A DNA stretch of 64,000 nt from Pseudomonadota bacterium (GTDB lineage: Bacteria; Pseudomonadota; Gammaproteobacteria; Steroidobacterales; Steroidobacteraceae), in NCBI GenBank assembly GCA_023391815.1, contig JAEWAF010000132.1, positions 62,001 to 126,000 on the forward strand. The letters are read 5' to 3'. The notes under the pieces were generated by a model, which saw nothing but the letters and a program-made list of their open reading frames with translations, did not search any database and was not told where the DNA came from. A program made the translations under genes and the position numbers. This document shows, piece after piece, positions 26,413 to 33,979 of the stretch. Numbering within the stretch: position 1 is the first letter of the stretch; each line of letters starts with the position of its first letter.

Positions 26413-26857
26413 CAAACGAGCGAGTGTCGGGCGTTTTAACGACCGCGCCGCCCGTGTCATACGTTTGTTCGCCAGCGCCGTTTGTTTGTCATACGCGGCG
26501 CGCGCGTTATCAAAATTATTCACCACGCAGTAACAAACAATTCCTAGATTGCGCAGGCGTGGTGCGCGACCTGTCGTCAAGCACGTGTGTCACACACCGC
26601 AGCGAATGAATCGGCGCCGAGTCGCAAAAAGTTAAAGCGGCGTTCAAGGGCGAGACATGGCGCGTCTTTAGATTTTTCAGTGTTGACGAATGCGAGCTCG
26701 ATCCGCCTCCAGCAGGCGAGGAAGGCAGGAAGCCATCTGTGAGTTTCAGTGGCGCGCTCGATGGCGTGCAAGGGCATGCCAGGGACAGTCGACGGCGCGC
26801 GGTGTTTTCAGGCGGATCGCAAGATCCATTTCTCAATTGGCTAGGGGACTTACTCTC
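26413..26857 (+). promoter_or_regulatory. 445-bp non-coding region upstream of the first VPLPA gene
   Basis: No gene is supported here; the reading frames across it have non-coding composition. It contains TGTCATACGTTTG at 26455-26467 and TGTCATACGCGG at 26487-26498, 32 bp apart (about three helical turns), an AT-rich stretch after them (about 26508-26545), a GTGTGT-C-ACACAC dyad at 26585-26597, and a short GGATC-GCAA-GATCC hairpin at 26814-26827 just before the start of the next gene. It looks like a promoter with a long 5' leader. The assignment is inference. Confidence 0.4.
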
Positions 26858-27673
26858 ATGAAATTTTCCTTGAAGCAGATGGTCGCGGCGAGCACGCTGC
26901 TGGCGGCCTCGACCGGCGCATTCGCCGACGTGTCGGTGCCGGCGGGTTATCAGAACTCCGCCACTGCGCCGAGCGGATTCACGACCAACACCGACACCGA
27001 CGGCGGCCTGGTGTTTTATCTGTTCAACTCCGGCGACACCACGCGCTCGGTGAGCTACTACCTGGGTCTGGATCTGACGGACTTCACGTTCGCCGAAACC
27101 GATCAGGCCGGCCTGACGCTGAACTGGACGATCAGCCCGTCGGCCTATGCCGGCGCGGATCTGTCGCAGATGCAGTGGGGCCTGGTCGCCGGCGATAACG
27201 GCAGCCCGAACAGTATCTCCAGCAGCCTGCTGGTCACGGTCGCCAACGGCTCCATCACCAACCTCGACAACACCAGCGTCGTCAACGCGTCCAACCTGGT
27301 CGACAACGCGTACAACGGTGCCAACGAAGACGCCAACCCGCTCGATACCACCATCATCGCTGGCTCGCTGCGCGACACGCGCGCTCAGCTGGGCAGCAAC
27401 TTCGGTATCGCCGGTTTCGACTGGACCGCGGACGCGAGCGACGCGAATGCCACGCTGGCGATGTACTTCTACGCGCAGAGCGGTGGTCGTGGTCAGGGCG
27501 GCGCCCTGGCGAACTCGACTCAGTACGCGGGCGTGTGGTCGTTCAATGCCGCCACCGGCACGCTGAGCTACTCGGTCGCCGCCGCTCCGGTGCCGCTGCC
27601 GGCCGCTGCCTGGTTGTTGCTCTCGGCCCTCGGTGGCCTGGGTGCGGTCAGCCGCCGTCGCGTGGCTGCCTGA
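26858..27673 (+). CDS. VPLPA-CTERM sorting-domain protein 1
   Basis: A 271-residue secreted protein with signal peptide (residues 1-24, GAFA/DV), a middle domain of beta-rich, Asn/Ser/Thr-rich sequence without a family I recognise, and a C-terminal exosortase sorting tail: VPLPAAAWLLLSALGG followed by a short arginine cluster (SRRR). The VPLPA type is the substrate class of exosortase XrtD, encoded here at 51804. The ATG at 26858 is chosen because it begins the signal peptide and has GGGGA upstream at 26844-26848; an open frame extends further upstream but has no signal-peptide logic. It probably ends up at the cell surface or in the polysaccharide matrix after tail removal. Confidence 0.9.
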   Translation: MKFSLKQMVAASTLLAASTGAFADVSVPAGYQNSATAPSGFTTNTDTDGGLVFYLFNSGDTTRSVSYYLGLDLTDFTFAETDQAGLTLNWTISPSAYAGADLSQMQWGLVAGDNGSPNSISSSLLVTVANGSITNLDNTSVVNASNLVDNAYNGANEDANPLDTTIIAGSLRDTRAQLGSNFGIAGFDWTADASDANATLAMYFYAQSGGRGQGGALANSTQYAGVWSFNAATGTLSYSVAAAPVPLPAAAWLLLSALGGLGAVSRRRVAA

Positions 27674-27762
27674 TCGATCTCTCCCCGGGAGTGACCGCCG
27701 CCGCGGCCACTCCCTTTGTTTCTCTGCTCCCTACCGTCCAATCCGATTCACGGAGAAATGTG

Positions 27763-29367
27763 ATGAAAACTTTCCTCAAAGCCGCCGTCGCGGGCGCGCT
27801 GGCTCTGGCCGGCGCCAATGCCTTCGCCCTCGATCCGAGCACCGTGCAGACGGCTGCTGCCAACGGCCAGCTGGTGACGCTGTATGTCAGCGGCGCCACC
27901 GCCACTGACGGCGCGCTGGAAAACCTGTTCAAGCTCGATGCGGCCGCCACTCGCGTCTGCGTGCCGGGCTCGCTCGATATTTATTACTTCAAGTCCGGTT
28001 CGGGCTCGATCTCACAGCGCGCGTTGACCTGCACCGCCGGCTTCAATGGCACCGGCATCACTTCCGGCACGACGCCGATCGCGCTCCTGAAGGAGTCGGC
28101 GGGCGGTTCGGCGAACGGCATCATCAATCCGGCGACCGGCGCGCCGCTGCAGTTCATCGACGTGGTGAACACGGGCAGCAACTTCGTGACCGCCTGCGCC
28201 GCTGTGAGCAGCACCGGCTCGACGACGCCGGGTGCCGTGGGCGCCTTCCGTACTCGCGATTGCGGCTATGTGGCCGCCACCAGCACCGCTTCGACGGTGA
28301 CCCGTTCGTCGTTCGCGCCTCAGGCCGGCGTTTCTGACGTCGATCCGGGCACGTTCGTGGGCCTCGGCGGCGTGACCACCGCGCACGATCAGGCGCTGAC
28401 CCGCAAGCGTCTGTCCGTGGCCGTGACGTTCAACCCGATCGTCAGCGTTCCGCTGTTCACGGCTCTGCAGCGCTCTTACGGCACCATCACGGACACGCAG
28501 TCCGAAGTGACCGCCAACCTGGCCGATGTGCCCTCGCTGCCGAGCTCGGTGCTGCGTGCGGTGTTCAACGGCACTTCCGCGCTGAACGCCAGCGAAATCA
28601 ACATCAACGGTCAGAAGCTGATCGATCACATCGACGGCTTCGCCGACCAGAGCGGCGATATCTATCTGTGCCGTCGTGGCGATACCTCCGGCACGATGAC
28701 CAGCTTCAAGCTGCATTTCCTGGGTCAGGGCTGCAGCAAGAACCCGGCCGCCACGGTGAGCTTCGTCGCGCCGGACACGGCGACCTGCCAGACTTCGGGC
28801 TGCACCTGGAGCAGCACGTACTTCAACGATTACGTGTTCGCAGGCTCGGGCTCGGGTGACGTGCGCTCGTGCATGGACTATCACTCCAGCCAGGGCCGCC
28901 TGGCCATCGGCATCGCCAGCACCGAAGCGAAGCCGGGCACCAGCAGCAACCGCTTCCGTTACGTCAAGGTGGATGGCGCCGAGCCGACGCTGAAGGCCGT
29001 GATGGAAGGTCGTTACAGCTTCTTCACCGAAAACACTTTCAACGACCGCTTCCCGAACACGTCGACGACGGGCGCGCAGACGGTGTGGGACAAGCTGGCC
29101 GGCTCCATCGGCAACGCCGTTGCCCTGGCGGCGGTGAACAGCTCGTGGCAGAACTCGGTGACGCTGACCGGTCCGAACGACGGCACCACCGACACGGGCA
29201 TTCTCGACGTGGCCTCCGCGTCCAATGCGGCGACCATCAACACGCTGTTCAACGATGGCGCGATCTCCGGCGCCGAAGTGCGTAGCACTCCGGTCAACAG
29301 CCAGACCCGTCAGACGCTGAGCGGCGCGGCCAACAACTGCAACCTGCCGTACCAGGCTTATCCGTAA
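27763..29367 (+). CDS. Cys-rich secreted protein of unknown function
   Basis: A 534-residue protein with a clear signal peptide (GANAFA/LD) and GGAGAAA upstream at 27752-27758. It carries no VPLPA tail. The mature N-terminus (VTLYVSGATATDGALENLF) is faintly like periplasmic substrate-binding or phosphate-binding proteins, but no family is assigned. About ten cysteines are spread through it (VCVPG, LTCTAG, TACAAV, RDCGY, YLCRRGD, GCSK, TCQTSGCTW, RSCMDY, NNCNL), suggesting several disulfides. It follows VPLPA protein 1 by 89 bp and ends at a strong intrinsic terminator, so the two form one transcript or the second has its own promoter. Strong coding bias and signal peptide make it a confident gene of unknown role. 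Confidence 0.85.
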   Translation: MKTFLKAAVAGALALAGANAFALDPSTVQTAAANGQLVTLYVSGATATDGALENLFKLDAAATRVCVPGSLDIYYFKSGSGSISQRALTCTAGFNGTGITSGTTPIALLKESAGGSANGIINPATGAPLQFIDVVNTGSNFVTACAAVSSTGSTTPGAVGAFRTRDCGYVAATSTASTVTRSSFAPQAGVSDVDPGTFVGLGGVTTAHDQALTRKRLSVAVTFNPIVSVPLFTALQRSYGTITDTQSEVTANLADVPSLPSSVLRAVFNGTSALNASEININGQKLIDHIDGFADQSGDIYLCRRGDTSGTMTSFKLHFLGQGCSKNPAATVSFVAPDTATCQTSGCTWSSTYFNDYVFAGSGSGDVRSCMDYHSSQGRLAIGIASTEAKPGTSSNRFRYVKVDGAEPTLKAVMEGRYSFFTENTFNDRFPNTSTTGAQTVWDKLAGSIGNAVALAAVNSSWQNSVTLTGPNDGTTDTGILDVASASNAATINTLFNDGAISGAEVRSTPVNSQTRQTLSGAANNCNLPYQAYP

Positions 29368-29408
29368 GCCGGCACGCTCGAAGCAGCTTCAAATCGAGGC
29401 AAGAGCTG

Positions 29409-29439
29409 GCGGCGCCACTTCGGTGGCGCCGCTTTTTTT
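29409..29439 (+). terminator. Rho-independent terminator
   Basis: A perfect 10-bp stem (29409-29418 with 29423-29432) closes a TTCG tetraloop and is followed by seven T residues. It terminates the transcript of the 27763-29367 gene. Confidence 0.93.
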
Positions 29440-29519
29440 CCTAACGGCGCAAACGGCAATGTTGTCGCAATGATTGTTGGTTACGTTATGCCCGCGTCCA
29501 AATCCAACAAGAGCCCGAC

Positions 29520-29780
29520 GTGAACCGATCTTTGCTCAGCGGCCGCAGCCAGCAGCGGCTCATCGAGTTGCATCGTGCCGCCAACGTCGCCATGCAGGAA
29601 TTGAATCAGCACCACAGCCTGCTCATCGGCGCACTGCTCAGTTGTGACAACGCCACGCAGCGCATGATGCTGGACGAGCATCGCGCCATCTCGGCAGCCG
29701 CGGTCGAGGCGTTGTTGAAACTGGGAACGTTTTTGAATCATTGCCGGATCGCCGAGACCTCGGTCGATCCCACCGCTTGA
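29520..29780 (+). CDS. Small helical hypothetical protein
   Basis: An 86-residue, mainly helical protein starting at a GTG and containing RSQQRLIELHRAANVAMQEL and EHRAISAAAVEALLKLGTFL. It has no signal peptide or membrane segment and two Cys. I recognise no family. Support for it being real comes from position: it lies between two independent intrinsic terminators on the same strand (29409-29439 before it, 29827-29867 after it), so a short plus-strand transcript should exist here. The frame choice is less secure, because a longer minus-strand frame overlaps. Confidence 0.5.
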   Translation: MNRSLLSGRSQQRLIELHRAANVAMQELNQHHSLLIGALLSCDNATQRMMLDEHRAISAAAVEALLKLGTFLNHCRIAETSVDPTA

Positions 29781-29826
29781 GACGATCCCCACGGTGTCCG
29801 CCGATTCATCTCGGTGGACATCGCTT

Positions 29827-29867
29827 ACTCCGGCCTCACCAGGTATGGCGGAGGCCGGAGTTTTTTT
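29827..29867 (+). terminator. Rho-independent terminator
   Basis: An 11-bp perfect stem (29827-29837 with 29851-29861), 13-nt loop and a run of seven T residues follow the small gene at 29520. The T-tract lies only on the plus side, so it does not serve as a canonical terminator for the minus-strand genes converging on it. Confidence 0.9.
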
Positions 29868-29887
29868 GGTGGTGTCGAGCCGGATGT

Positions 29888-30784
29888 TTATTTCTTGCGG
29901 CGGCCGAAGCCGGCCAGGCCGGCGACGCCCGATAGCAACAACCACGCGGCGGCCGGCAACGGGACCGGAGTCGGCGTGAGAACGTACATGTTCGGGCCCT
30001 CGTCGACGATATAGATCGTGCCGTTGCGATCGATGGTGACGCCTTCGGCGCTGTCGGTGATGCCCGCCAGGCTGTACATGCTCAGCACCGTGCCGGTGCG
30101 GCTGACTTCCAGCAAACGCGCCGACTCCTGGCTGTAGATCAGCAGATTGCCGTAGTCCGCCGACGAAGGATCCAACACTGTTGACAACACCTGCACGTCC
30201 GATAGGTCGGAGAGTCCCAGGCTCGCCGGATTGAACAACGAGGTGACATTGGCCGTGCCCGACGCGCCGGTGCCGAAATTGATGGTGGCGGCGTTTACCT
30301 GCTGAGGCGTCTTTTCCTTGACGACGATGTACTGACCCGTGCTCGGATCGTATGAGATGCCCTCCAGGCCGACGTTACCGACCGTCACGCCGAGCGAAGC
30401 CGACGCGAGACTGGAACGGGAGATGGCGCCGCCGGCCGTATACGTCAGCACGTACGCATCCTGCAGGCGCTCCTCGACGACGACGAAGCGTCCGCCGCCG
30501 ATGTAAGTCAGACCTTCCGTGTCGTCGAAACCGCTCAACGACATCGAGCCGAGCAAGGTGCCGTTGCGATCGACTTCGACGATGGCATTGCCTTCGTCGC
30601 CGACCACGAACAACGAGTCGCGATCCCAGTTCCAGGTGACGGCGGAAGCTTCGGACGCAGGACCGGCGGGCAGGGCGAGCTGACGAGTGAGTCGATAGTT
30701 GCCCAGATCGAGCGACGCCACCTGGGCGCCGGCGAGCGCGGGCGCGAGCAGCACGGCCGTCGCAAGCAAAGAATGAACCTTCAT
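29888..30784 (-). CDS. VPLPA-CTERM protein 2 with SdiA-regulated (YjiK-like) beta-propeller
   Basis: A 298-residue secreted protein. Signal peptide (APALAGA/QV), then a six-bladed-propeller-type SdiA-regulated domain recognisable from SEASAVTWNWDRDSLFVVGD, FDDTEGLTYIGGGRFVVVEE and SAEGVTIDRNGTIYIVDEGP, and a C-terminal tail VPLPAAAWLLLSGVAGLAG ending GRRKK, the XrtD sorting signal. The start at 30784 is supported by GGGAGGA just upstream on the minus strand. It follows the lamin-tail gene by 26 bp, forming a two-gene minus-strand operon. SdiA-regulated proteins resemble phytases, but activity is unproven; binding to surface glycans or phosphate esters is possible. Confidence 0.9.
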   Translation of the reverse strand: MKVHSLLATAVLLAPALAGAQVASLDLGNYRLTRQLALPAGPASEASAVTWNWDRDSLFVVGDEGNAIVEVDRNGTLLGSMSLSGFDDTEGLTYIGGGRFVVVEERLQDAYVLTYTAGGAISRSSLASASLGVTVGNVGLEGISYDPSTGQYIVVKEKTPQQVNAATINFGTGASGTANVTSLFNPASLGLSDLSDVQVLSTVLDPSSADYGNLLIYSQESARLLEVSRTGTVLSMYSLAGITDSAEGVTIDRNGTIYIVDEGPNMYVLTPTPVPLPAAAWLLLSGVAGLAGFGRRKK

Positions 30785-30810
30785 GAGTGTTCCTCCCGAG
30801 ATGTCCGCGC

Positions 30811-31485
30811 TCACGCGCGGCGGCGGAAGCCGGCCAGACCGGCGACGCCGGACAACAACAGCCACGCGGCGGCCGGTAGCGGAACCGGAGCGAGCGCGAA
30901 CGTGCCCGGGTTGCCGACATCCACGTTATTGAGATCCACGTACGAGCCGTACGCGTCACCGACTGACGCGAAGATCCAGCCGAGCGCGTTATTCGTGCCG
31001 AGCACCTCGAGGCTTAGCGGATTGCCGCTGACGTTCTGCGCGCGGATCGAGCCGGGGATGTTCTGATCGCCGTAGCTGAGCCGATCGACCAGCTGGCCGG
31101 CGGCGTCATAAAGATTGATCTGGTCGTTGCGGCCGAGGTTGGTCGTGTTGTTGCCGATCACTTTGACCGAGCCCGACAGATTCCACACGGAACGGAACGA
31201 GGCGGCATCGGCCTCCGTGAGGATCACCGATTCACCCGGATTCACCAGGCCGAACGCGCTCAAGCTGACGGTGCGCGGATTGTTCGAATCGTCATCGAAG
31301 CTCCAGCCCGAGAAGTCGACCGCGGTATTGCCGAGGTTGGTGAATTCGATGTATTCGCCAGTGGTGCCGTTGCCGTTGTACATCCACTCGGTGATATAGA
31401 CCTGCGCGGACGCTGCCGGAGCGAACGCGGCGCTGCTCGCTACGGCGCCGGCGAAAAGAAAGTTACGCAGTAAAGAAACATTCAT
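30811..31485 (-). CDS. VPLPA-CTERM protein 3 with lamin-tail domain
   Basis: A 224-residue exported protein: signal peptide (APAASA/QV), a lamin-tail domain (LTD, about residues 28-140) with VYITEWMYNGNGTTGEYIEF, NLGNTAVDFSGWSFDD and NPGESVILTEADAASFRSVW, a beta-rich stretch, and the XrtD sorting tail VPLPAAAWLLLSGVAGLAGF ending RRRA. Bacterial LTD domains occur on surface proteins and nucleases and are thought to bind or cluster at the envelope. It is the first gene of the minus-strand pair. The intergenic region with the divergent gene at 31819 (333 bp) should hold both promoters. Confidence 0.9.
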   Translation of the reverse strand: MNVSLLRNFLFAGAVASSAAFAPAASAQVYITEWMYNGNGTTGEYIEFTNLGNTAVDFSGWSFDDDSNNPRTVSLSAFGLVNPGESVILTEADAASFRSVWNLSGSVKVIGNNTTNLGRNDQINLYDAAGQLVDRLSYGDQNIPGSIRAQNVSGNPLSLEVLGTNNALGWIFASVGDAYGSYVDLNNVDVGNPGTFALAPVPLPAAAWLLLSGVAGLAGFRRRA

Positions 31486-31818
31486 GGGAGAGCCTCGTCA
31501 TATGTTTGTATCGGTGAGTGTAATGCGACGGAAACGCGCCGCCGCATGGCGAACCTACGAGACTGCTGTTGCGTGAGGGTGAAGGATACGAACGACAAGC
31601 GCGACACCGTCGTATGTCACTCGCGTGTCGCATGCTCGAGGGATCATGCAACAGATGCGTGCAAGTCCTTGTCCGACGATGCTTGTACTTTCGCGCGACC
31701 TTCGTGGCGCAACGGTGCTGCAAGATTGCCGTAAAGGTTTCAACTTGGCATCACGTCGATTTCATTCACACACCGCACCCTGACAGCCGCGATAAGAAAC
31801 AATCGGTGGAGAGCGGGT
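31486..31818. promoter_or_regulatory. Divergent intergenic region between two VPLPA genes
   Basis: This 333-bp non-coding stretch separates the minus-strand LTD gene and the plus-strand DUF4114 gene. It holds GTCATATGTTTG (31497-31508), TGTCACTCG (31615-31623) and TGTCGCATG (31626-31634), related to the TGTCA elements elsewhere. No clear sigma-70 promoter or RNA was recognised. Confidence 0.35.
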
Positions 31819-32571
31819 GTGACGAACAGGGCTTGCATTCTTCAGGTCGGTACGCTGGCCGTATTGGGGTTGGCGGCCGCGCAAGCGAATGCGCTGTGTA
31901 GCTTCGGCGGCTCCGGCGAGCCGTCGTTGCAGGCAAGTTTCAACTCCATGCTGGGCGCGAATACGTTGAGCGCCACGAGCTCATGCCTGGATGATGGCGA
32001 TGACGCGGCCTGGACCACGGTCGGCTCGGTCGGGCAGATCGATATCCTGCTCGAGCTCGCCGGCAACGCCAGCACCAACGTGTTCGGCGTCTACGATCTG
32101 AACAATCCGGGCTCACGCCTGTCGATCTTCGACGGCGCGGACTCGGCCGGCGATCAGGCCATCCTGCGTCTGCGCCAGACCGTGAGCGGCTGGCGAGTCA
32201 GCGTGCAGGAAGTCGGCGCGACCACCTGGACGCATCAGTTCATTTCCACGTCGGCGTTCGGCTTCTATCTGAGCGTGCAGGGCGAAGGCACGTTCTATAG
32301 CCAGACCGCTCGCAATGCCGACGGCGTCGATCATATGTACGCGTACCAGGGCACGGGCACGCCGTTCCTGAGCGGCCCGCTGGCGGGCGAGTTTTTCAGC
32401 CGGCAGGACTACATCCTCGCGTGGGAGGACCTGATCGGCGGCGGCGATCGCGACTATCAGGATTTCGTCGCGGTCGTGCAGGACATCACTCCGGTGCCGC
32501 TGCCGACAGCGGTGTGGCTGATGATTTCCGGGCTGGTCGGCCTGGCGGGGGTGTCGCGCCGGCCGGCATAG
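31819..32571 (+). CDS. VPLPA-CTERM protein 4 with DUF4114 domain
   Basis: A 250-residue secreted protein. The GTG start has GGAGAG at 31808-31813 and begins a signal peptide (QANA/LC). The central domain is beta-rich; the DUF4114 signature YILAWEDLIGGGDRDYQDFV lies close to the tail, as is usual for this domain in PEP-CTERM proteins. The sorting tail is a variant, VPLPTAVWLMISGLVGLAGV ending SRRPA, with Thr replacing the fourth-position Ala of the usual VPLPAA and a weaker basic end. Two Cys near the N-terminus (LCSFGG, SSCLDDG) could pair. It is expected to be an XrtD substrate. Confidence 0.9.
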   Translation: MTNRACILQVGTLAVLGLAAAQANALCSFGGSGEPSLQASFNSMLGANTLSATSSCLDDGDDAAWTTVGSVGQIDILLELAGNASTNVFGVYDLNNPGSRLSIFDGADSAGDQAILRLRQTVSGWRVSVQEVGATTWTHQFISTSAFGFYLSVQGEGTFYSQTARNADGVDHMYAYQGTGTPFLSGPLAGEFFSRQDYILAWEDLIGGGDRDYQDFVAVVQDITPVPLPTAVWLMISGLVGLAGVSRRPA

Positions 32572-32807
32572 CGGAGCAAACGGATTTAGCTCGATAACAG
32601 CGGCGTCCTGAGGTTTCGAAACAAGCCGGGGCGTCGCGGCAAAAACAAACAGCCCGGTGACGGGAGAGCGGAGGCCAGACCCGGCACTCCGCCGCCAGTG
32701 CTTGTGTCACGCTTTCATCATTTGTTCAAAGTCCTGTCATTTGCCTACCGGAGTATTCCCGACCGCGGCCGCGCCGGTCGCAACGTGTAGCGCAGGGGAC
32801 AACAACC
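32572..32807 (+). promoter_or_regulatory. Upstream region of the RHH regulator gene
   Basis: The 236-bp gap has TGTCACGCTTTC at 32705-32716 and TGTCATTTG at 32735-32743, about three helical turns apart, 65-100 bp before the regulator gene. Nothing else was recognised. Binding by the downstream RHH protein or another regulator is a testable guess. Confidence 0.35.
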
Positions 32808-33332
32808 ATGGACAGCCGTAAGCAGGCGGTCTCGATCCGCATGAGCGCAGCTGATATTCGCAGCGTCAAGCGCCTGGCGGAGCGGCTCGGAGTTCGTGAT
32901 TCAGATGTCATACGTTTCGCGGTCAAGGTGATGCTGGGGCGGCTGGCGCCGCTGCATGACCTGGGCGTGCGAGGCAAGAGCCTGGTGCCGGTGTTCGTCG
33001 AATCGGGCACCGACATCTTCCGTCATTTCGAGCTGGACGCATTGCGTCTGGACTCGATCATCAACCAGGGCGCCGATCCGGACGCGCGCGTCGACTCCGA
33101 CGACATTCAACTCATCGCGATGAGCGGCATCCAGCAGTCGTACGCCAAGCTGCGGCTGTCGAGCATCAGCCAGACGAAAAGCACCGGCGCGCCTGGCACG
33201 GACAAAGCGGGGCGGGCCGTCAAGCCCGGAGAAGAAGACGAGCTGGGCAACAGCTTGCGGAAGTATCTGTACGAGAAATACGTGTACCGAAACAACAATG
33301 GCGGGCTGCGCTCGCCGGTCGAACTGGAGTGA
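32808..33332 (+). CDS. Ribbon-helix-helix DNA-binding protein linked to a VPLPA gene
   Basis: A 174-residue soluble protein. The N-terminal 45 residues fit a ribbon-helix-helix fold: a beta strand (QAVSIRMSA) followed by two helices (IRSVKRLAERLG and SDVIRFAVKVML). The remainder is acidic/mixed, with a hydrophilic segment around TKSTGAPGTDKAGRAVKP, and matches no family I know. It has no signal peptide. It is followed 4 bp later by a VPLPA-tailed gene that uses GGAG inside its last codons (33326-33329), so the two are translationally linked. A role as regulator of the exosortase substrates or EPS operon is inferred from location. Confidence 0.75.
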   Translation: MDSRKQAVSIRMSAADIRSVKRLAERLGVRDSDVIRFAVKVMLGRLAPLHDLGVRGKSLVPVFVESGTDIFRHFELDALRLDSIINQGADPDARVDSDDIQLIAMSGIQQSYAKLRLSSISQTKSTGAPGTDKAGRAVKPGEEDELGNSLRKYLYEKYVYRNNNGGLRSPVELE

Positions 33333-33336
33333 AGCT

Positions 33337-33876
33337 ATGAAGGGTGTTTTCAAGTTTGCCGCCGTCGCCTCGCTGGTGCTCGGCCTGTTCACGACTTCGA
33401 TGGCCGCGCGTGCCGAGCATGTGCAGGCCGAGACGCCTTGGTTCTCGGGCGTGCCGCTAGAATCGCTGGTCAAAGGTCCGATCGGCGATTCGATCAACTC
33501 GACCATGGTGGTGTGGGGCACGAGCCTGTCGGTGAGCGCGCTCAACACCGCCGGCGCCGGTCAGCTCAGCGTGCGCCTGACCGATCTGGAATTCCCCGAC
33601 CCGCTGAAGTCGCTGTCGCTGCTGGTGACCGATCTGAACGGCTTCTGGAAAAAGATCGACGGCAGCACCGGCCCCGACGGCTTGATCTTCGATCTGTCCG
33701 GCCCGGCGCACCTGTTCGTCGCCGTGTTCGCGCAGACCGAGAACAAGTACATGCCGGGTGTTTATAACCTGCAGGCGAGCTTCTCGCCGGTGCCGCTGCC
33801 CGCCGCAGCGTGGCTACTGCTGTCCGGTTTGGGCGGTCTCGCGGCGTTCCGCCGGAAGCGTCTGCTGGATCGATAA
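33337..33876 (+). CDS. VPLPA-CTERM protein 5 (single copy of an FP-repeat)
   Basis: A 179-residue secreted protein: signal peptide (about 1-26, AARA/EH), one small beta-rich domain, and the XrtD tail VPLPAAAWLLLSGLGGLAAF ending RRKRLLDR. The domain contains LSVRLTDLEFPDPLKSLSLL, a pattern that recurs about five times in the 683-residue protein at 57605-59656 (for example TLTLADLQFPQALTAFSAAV), suggesting both share an undescribed repeat. The ATG at 33337 sits 4 bp after the RHH gene stop and uses GGAG inside that gene. A hairpin with a short T-rich tail follows at 33896. Confidence 0.9.
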   Translation: MKGVFKFAAVASLVLGLFTTSMAARAEHVQAETPWFSGVPLESLVKGPIGDSINSTMVVWGTSLSVSALNTAGAGQLSVRLTDLEFPDPLKSLSLLVTDLNGFWKKIDGSTGPDGLIFDLSGPAHLFVAVFAQTENKYMPGVYNLQASFSPVPLPAAAWLLLSGLGGLAAFRRKRLLDR

Positions 33877-33895
33877 CACATATATATAAGAGCGA

Positions 33896-33937
33896 AAAGC
33901 GCGGGCGGCAGTCCCGGCGGCCGTACCGCGCTTTCTT
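33896..33937 (+). terminator. Probable Rho-independent terminator
   Basis: A 9-bp stem (33896-33904 with 33926-33934) flanks a GC-rich 21-nt loop that can itself pair, followed by CTT rather than a long T run. It separates the RHH/VPLPA pair from the exopolysaccharide operon. Confidence 0.6.
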
Positions 33938-33979
33938 ATGTCTGGTCTGTCGTGCTTTTGAAACTCAGCGGTCATACGA

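Noticed and set aside
26516..26836. 106-codon minus-strand frame in the leader before the first VPLPA gene
   Set aside because: Composition is non-coding (Ser/Pro/Arg-rich), with no ribosome site or recognised domain.
32906..32918. TGTCATACGTTTC as another copy of the recurrent regulatory element
   Set aside because: It lies inside the RHH coding sequence (DVIRF) and is most simply coincidental.
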